Origin: an uncultured Christensenella sp.
GTDB taxonomy: Bacteria; Bacillota; Clostridia; Christensenellales; UBA1242
Length of the DNA stretch: 8,463 bases
Direction: 5' to 3'
Assembly: GCA_949293925.1 (NCBI GenBank)
Contig: CASFFI010000047.1
Coordinates: forward strand, 1 to 8,463
The stretch's first letter is position 1; each line of letters starts with the position of its first letter. A program made the translations under genes and the position numbers. This document shows, in pieces, positions 7,001-8,463 of this stretch. Below the pieces are notes generated by a model. The model searched no databases and had not been told where the DNA came from. It worked only from the letters and a program-made list of their open reading frames with translations.

Positions 7001-7373
7001 AGAGGCTGAAAGAGTTTCAATATATGCAAAAATTTCTAAACTTAATGACAAAACAGAAATGTCAAAACTTTTAAATGATATTGAATTGACTTATGGAAAA
7101 CTTCAAGATGATATTGTAAGATTGTGTAATTTGGCTTTGCTTGCTAATCTTGCAAAAAGAATTGATACTAAATTAATAATTATACAAAAAAATAAAGCAG
7201 AAATATGTTTTTATGAAGATGCTAATAAATTAAAAATTTTAGAGAAATTAAAAGGTTTTTCTAATTTGGCAGTTAAAAATAGTTCAAATTTGACAATAAT
7301 TTTATTAAATTATGCAGGGGATATTGATAAGGCATGTAGTCTGTTTATTGATTATTTTGAATCTATGATTTAA
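4041..7373 (+). CDS. mfd: Transcription-repair coupling factor Mfd
   Basis: Mfd pushes RNA polymerase stalled at DNA lesions off the template with its ATP-driven translocase and recruits UvrA. Length (1110 residues) is near the family norm (about 1150). Order: a UvrB-like N-terminal region (about 1-330, with GEFSLFGDRLDIF as a diverged form of the usual GEF-x-x-RGGILDIF), a variable lysine/asparagine-rich stretch, the RNA polymerase-interacting domain beginning at P449 (GDYVVHSVHGIG), then the RecG-like motor. Motor motifs are Walker A GDVGFGKT at 599-606, DEEQ at 700-703 followed by RFGVKAKEKIK, LSATPIPRT at 725-733, TTIIENGIDIP at 841-851 and QLRGRVGR at 871-878. The C-terminal autoinhibitory domain follows to residue 1110. 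ATG 4041 lies within the end of pth and has no strong Shine-Dalgarno, so translation probably depends on reinitiation after pth. Confidence 0.97.
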   Translation: MKIENKLLEINTNVVCNVVTCGEKAYLIKDFEKSLYITPDDNEANQMYEMLKSFGLNVCLINFFDGLFESAKFKNKDFNLKIINLLSNLDSFDAIVCSKDVFCYFVPNQENVNSNIIQLSVGSSYNLESLIKKLIALNYTRVETVENMGEFSLFGDRLDIFVTNSNNPIKINFFDDEIESIYSYDITTKFKINDLQNVKIIFNKLCLLDEEENELIIKKITNHNNKFFEEILQGITNNLKTYSELPLEFILPFSNGKFSSLFDELIKGRKLFVYNSLNIFREINNIICELKLKINSLFNFEETKNIYENLLENIKNNEKTLKNTVFFENIIDFSHRNYKKINYDVVTFNNFLYNLDLLKIELNPYIQKKKKIIICLKNEETLNSISEIFKSTGTPFSLGEYKPGLNLSTQCIPYNICFDSSDEFYIGYTNFAYKKVAKKSKSNNVTFLPKAGDYVVHSVHGIGKCEGIVSIKTSNVSKDYYKILYRGGDCLYVPTFDTSDLSQYISDEENPKLNKLGGKEFANSISQAKKSIEDISKELLQLQAKRNSIKGFKFAEDDYLFTEFENAFPYEETEDQLKAISDIKNDMISGKVMDRLICGDVGFGKTEVAMRAIFKAVVSGKQVAFLCPTTVLSLQHYNSLIERFKDFGVSVEMLNRFVSKSKQTSILQDLKNGKVNVLVGTHRLLSEDVKFFDLGLLVLDEEQRFGVKAKEKIKELKNNVAVLMLSATPIPRTLNMALLSLRDISVINTPPKLRSSVKTYAVEFDLKLVCDAIRFELNRGGQVFIVYNNIDEIYNFKSTLANEFSDTNYTFDVAHGQMNKNLLEDAVKRLYDKTTDVFISTTIIENGIDIPNANTIIVLDSHKLGLAQMYQLRGRVGRSSVKAFAYFTYPKNMVLTEEASKRLEAIVENTELGSGFKLAMRDLQIRGAGEILGKNQHGHIVKIGYDMYLKLIEEAVSNLKGEKVINFRPVKIDVEKSYSISENYIGSEAERVSIYAKISKLNDKTEMSKLLNDIELTYGKLQDDIVRLCNLALLANLAKRIDTKLIIIQKNKAEICFYEDANKLKILEKLKGFSNLAVKNSSNLTIILLNYAGDIDKACSLFIDYFESMI

Positions 7374-7380
7374 CAAATGG

Positions 7381-7419
7381 TTGATTTTTATTGAAATTTA
7401 ATATATAATCTAGTATATT
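7381..7419 (+). promoter_or_regulatory. Two overlapping candidate promoters for the lipoprotein gene
   Basis: Promoter one has TTGATT (7381-7386), a 17-nt spacer and a perfect TATAAT (7404-7409), with +1 near 7416. Promoter two is offset by exactly 10 bp: TTGAAA (7391-7396), a 17-nt spacer and TATATT (7414-7419), with +1 near 7426. Leaders would be about 32 or 22 nt and both contain the Shine-Dalgarno. I see no convincing terminator after mfd, so readthrough may add to expression. Confidence 0.6.
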
Positions 7420-7432
7420 TCTTTGCATATTT

Positions 7433-7438
7433 AGGAGG
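7433..7438 (+). promoter_or_regulatory. Shine-Dalgarno of the lipoprotein gene
   Basis: AGGAGG, a full consensus match and the strongest in the window, lies 9 nt before ATG 7448. It implies high translation. Confidence 0.85.
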
Positions 7439-7447
7439 CTCAACTTA

Positions 7448-8463
7448 ATGAAAATTTGTAAAAAACTATCACTACTTGCAATATGTGTTGTAATGTTTAG
7501 TATGATTTTGTTATCAGGGTGCGCTTATTTCCCTGTTGATATGGTTAAATATTATAGTGATGTGGTGGCAACTGTTGGTAATGAAAAAATTACCAGATTT
7601 GATTTACTTTCTGCATATAATAGTTATGGTTATTCTTATTATGTTTCTCAATTGGGGAACACTAGTGAAGAAGCTTTGTCTAGCACGCTAGATTTATTAA
7701 TAAACAGAAGTTTGATTTTGCAATATATTAAAAATGATATAAAAGAATCCACTGATTCACAATATAAATTAAATGAATATGAAGTAAATGAAGCATGGAA
7801 CGATTTGTTTGATTATATGGACGAACAGATGGAAAATTATACTACTGAGGCTAAAGAAATCTTAAATATAGATGATGAAGCAGATGAAGAAGAAACAACG
7901 GATGAAGAAGAAACTGCATATATTTACACTCCATATAAAAAGCGTGCAAAAATAGTTCAAGATGAAATAACTGGTAGTGTTAAAATTGTTGTTGAAGAAG
8001 AAAAAACTCCTACAACTGTTAATGAAGATGAATTAGTTTTGAAATCTTATAGAAATTTCTTAACTGATTATACAAACGCATCAGTTCCGCTAGCATTAAA
8101 AGAACAATATTTTTCAAATTATGAACAGAAATTGACAACAGAAACTGACAGAAAAGTTTACAATAAGGCTTTAAAACTTTTAAGCGAAGACTTATTGCAA
8201 TATCAATATTATTTGCGTGATGAAAATGGTAATAAGTATAGCACAAAGACTGAAGATATGATTTCTTGGTTGTTTGAAAGGCAATACGAAAGTCAGTTGG
8301 AAACTGCATACTTTGAAAAACTTCAAAATATTTATATTAGAAATGAAAATTTAAGTGTAGATAAATTAACAGATAAATTTAAGGAATTGTATAAAGCGGA
8401 TTATGATAAATACTATGACAACGAAAGTTCTTATATTTCAAAGATGACCGAAAGTGGAACAGA
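7448..8463 (+). CDS. SurA/PrsA-like foldase lipoprotein, N-terminal part (runs off the window)
   Basis: This gene is partial: 338 codons are open to the right edge with no stop. The N-terminus is a lipoprotein signal: MKICKK, a hydrophobic core, then the lipobox LLSGC with C25 as the lipid-modified residue, so the protein is anchored on the outer face of the membrane. Residues 39-96 (VATVGNEKITRFDLL... then LLINRSLILQYIK) match the opening of SurA/PrsA-type chaperone domains. An acidic run (142-156, DDEADEEETTDEEET) interrupts this domain, and the chaperone-like helices seem to resume near 275-325. No parvulin (peptidyl-prolyl isomerase) domain is visible yet; if present it lies beyond the window. 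The visible part is rich in Tyr, Glu and Lys. Position directly after mfd is where Firmicutes commonly encode PrsA-like foldases, which supports the call. A non-catalytic chaperone-only lipoprotein remains possible. Confidence 0.8.
   Translation, partial: MKICKKLSLLAICVVMFSMILLSGCAYFPVDMVKYYSDVVATVGNEKITRFDLLSAYNSYGYSYYVSQLGNTSEEALSSTLDLLINRSLILQYIKNDIKESTDSQYKLNEYEVNEAWNDLFDYMDEQMENYTTEAKEILNIDDEADEEETTDEEETAYIYTPYKKRAKIVQDEITGSVKIVVEEEKTPTTVNEDELVLKSYRNFLTDYTNASVPLALKEQYFSNYEQKLTTETDRKVYNKALKLLSEDLLQYQYYLRDENGNKYSTKTEDMISWLFERQYESQLETAYFEKLQNIYIRNENLSVDKLTDKFKELYKADYDKYYDNESSYISKMTESGT
7883..7918 (+). repeat. Tandem 18-nt duplication inside the lipoprotein gene
   Basis: Two adjacent 18-nt units (7883-7900 and 7901-7918) share their first 14 bases and encode DEEETT and DEEETA. 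The duplication lengthens an acidic linker in frame. It looks like recent slippage, and copy number could vary between strains. Confidence 0.7.

Noticed and set aside
7374..7400. Possible terminator after mfd
   Set aside because: There are T-runs but no stem of useful length next to them.
8019..8309. Open frame of about 96 codons on the minus strand
   Set aside because: It is antisense to the lipoprotein gene, with no signal, motif or promoter. The low-GC coding strand produces such shadows.

Overview
The window comes from a very AT-rich bacterial chromosome (roughly a quarter G+C, judged by eye). The gene content points to a low-GC Firmicute, most likely an uncultured Clostridia-like gut lineage. 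I cannot name the genus. TGA is used as a stop (pth and the second CPBP gene) and Trp is TGG, so the ordinary bacterial code applies. Strong Shine-Dalgarno sequences precede several genes.

Layout. The left third (1-2648) is a compact minus-strand operon of four genes. In transcription order these are two tandem CPBP-family (CAAX protease-like) membrane proteins, the 23S rRNA methyltransferase RlmH, and an M14 zinc carboxypeptidase that runs off the left edge. The genes overlap or nearly touch, which suggests translational coupling. A 154-nt divergent intergenic region (2649-2802) holds a good candidate promoter for this operon and two strong inverted repeats.

The right two thirds (2803-8463) are on the plus strand: a stand-alone GlmU-type glucosamine-1-phosphate acetyltransferase, an intrinsic terminator, peptidyl-tRNA hydrolase (pth), transcription-repair coupling factor (mfd), and a lipoprotein resembling the N-terminal part of PrsA/SurA foldases that runs off the right edge. 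This matches the classical Firmicutes neighbourhood glmU-prs-pth-mfd-prsA, except that prs is missing and GlmU has lost its whole N-terminal uridylyltransferase half. The remaining half keeps the acetyltransferase active-site residues I could align.

How the genes fit together. Most are housekeeping: UDP-GlcNAc precursor supply, ribosome maintenance (RlmH, Pth), transcription-coupled repair and exported-protein folding. The most unusual points are the split GlmU, a CPBP promoter placed so that transcription should begin on the A of the start ATG (a possible leaderless mRNA), the inverted repeats beside it, and the paired CPBP proteins. I see no mobile elements, CRISPR, tRNA or rRNA. No stretch over 300 nt lacks a gene.
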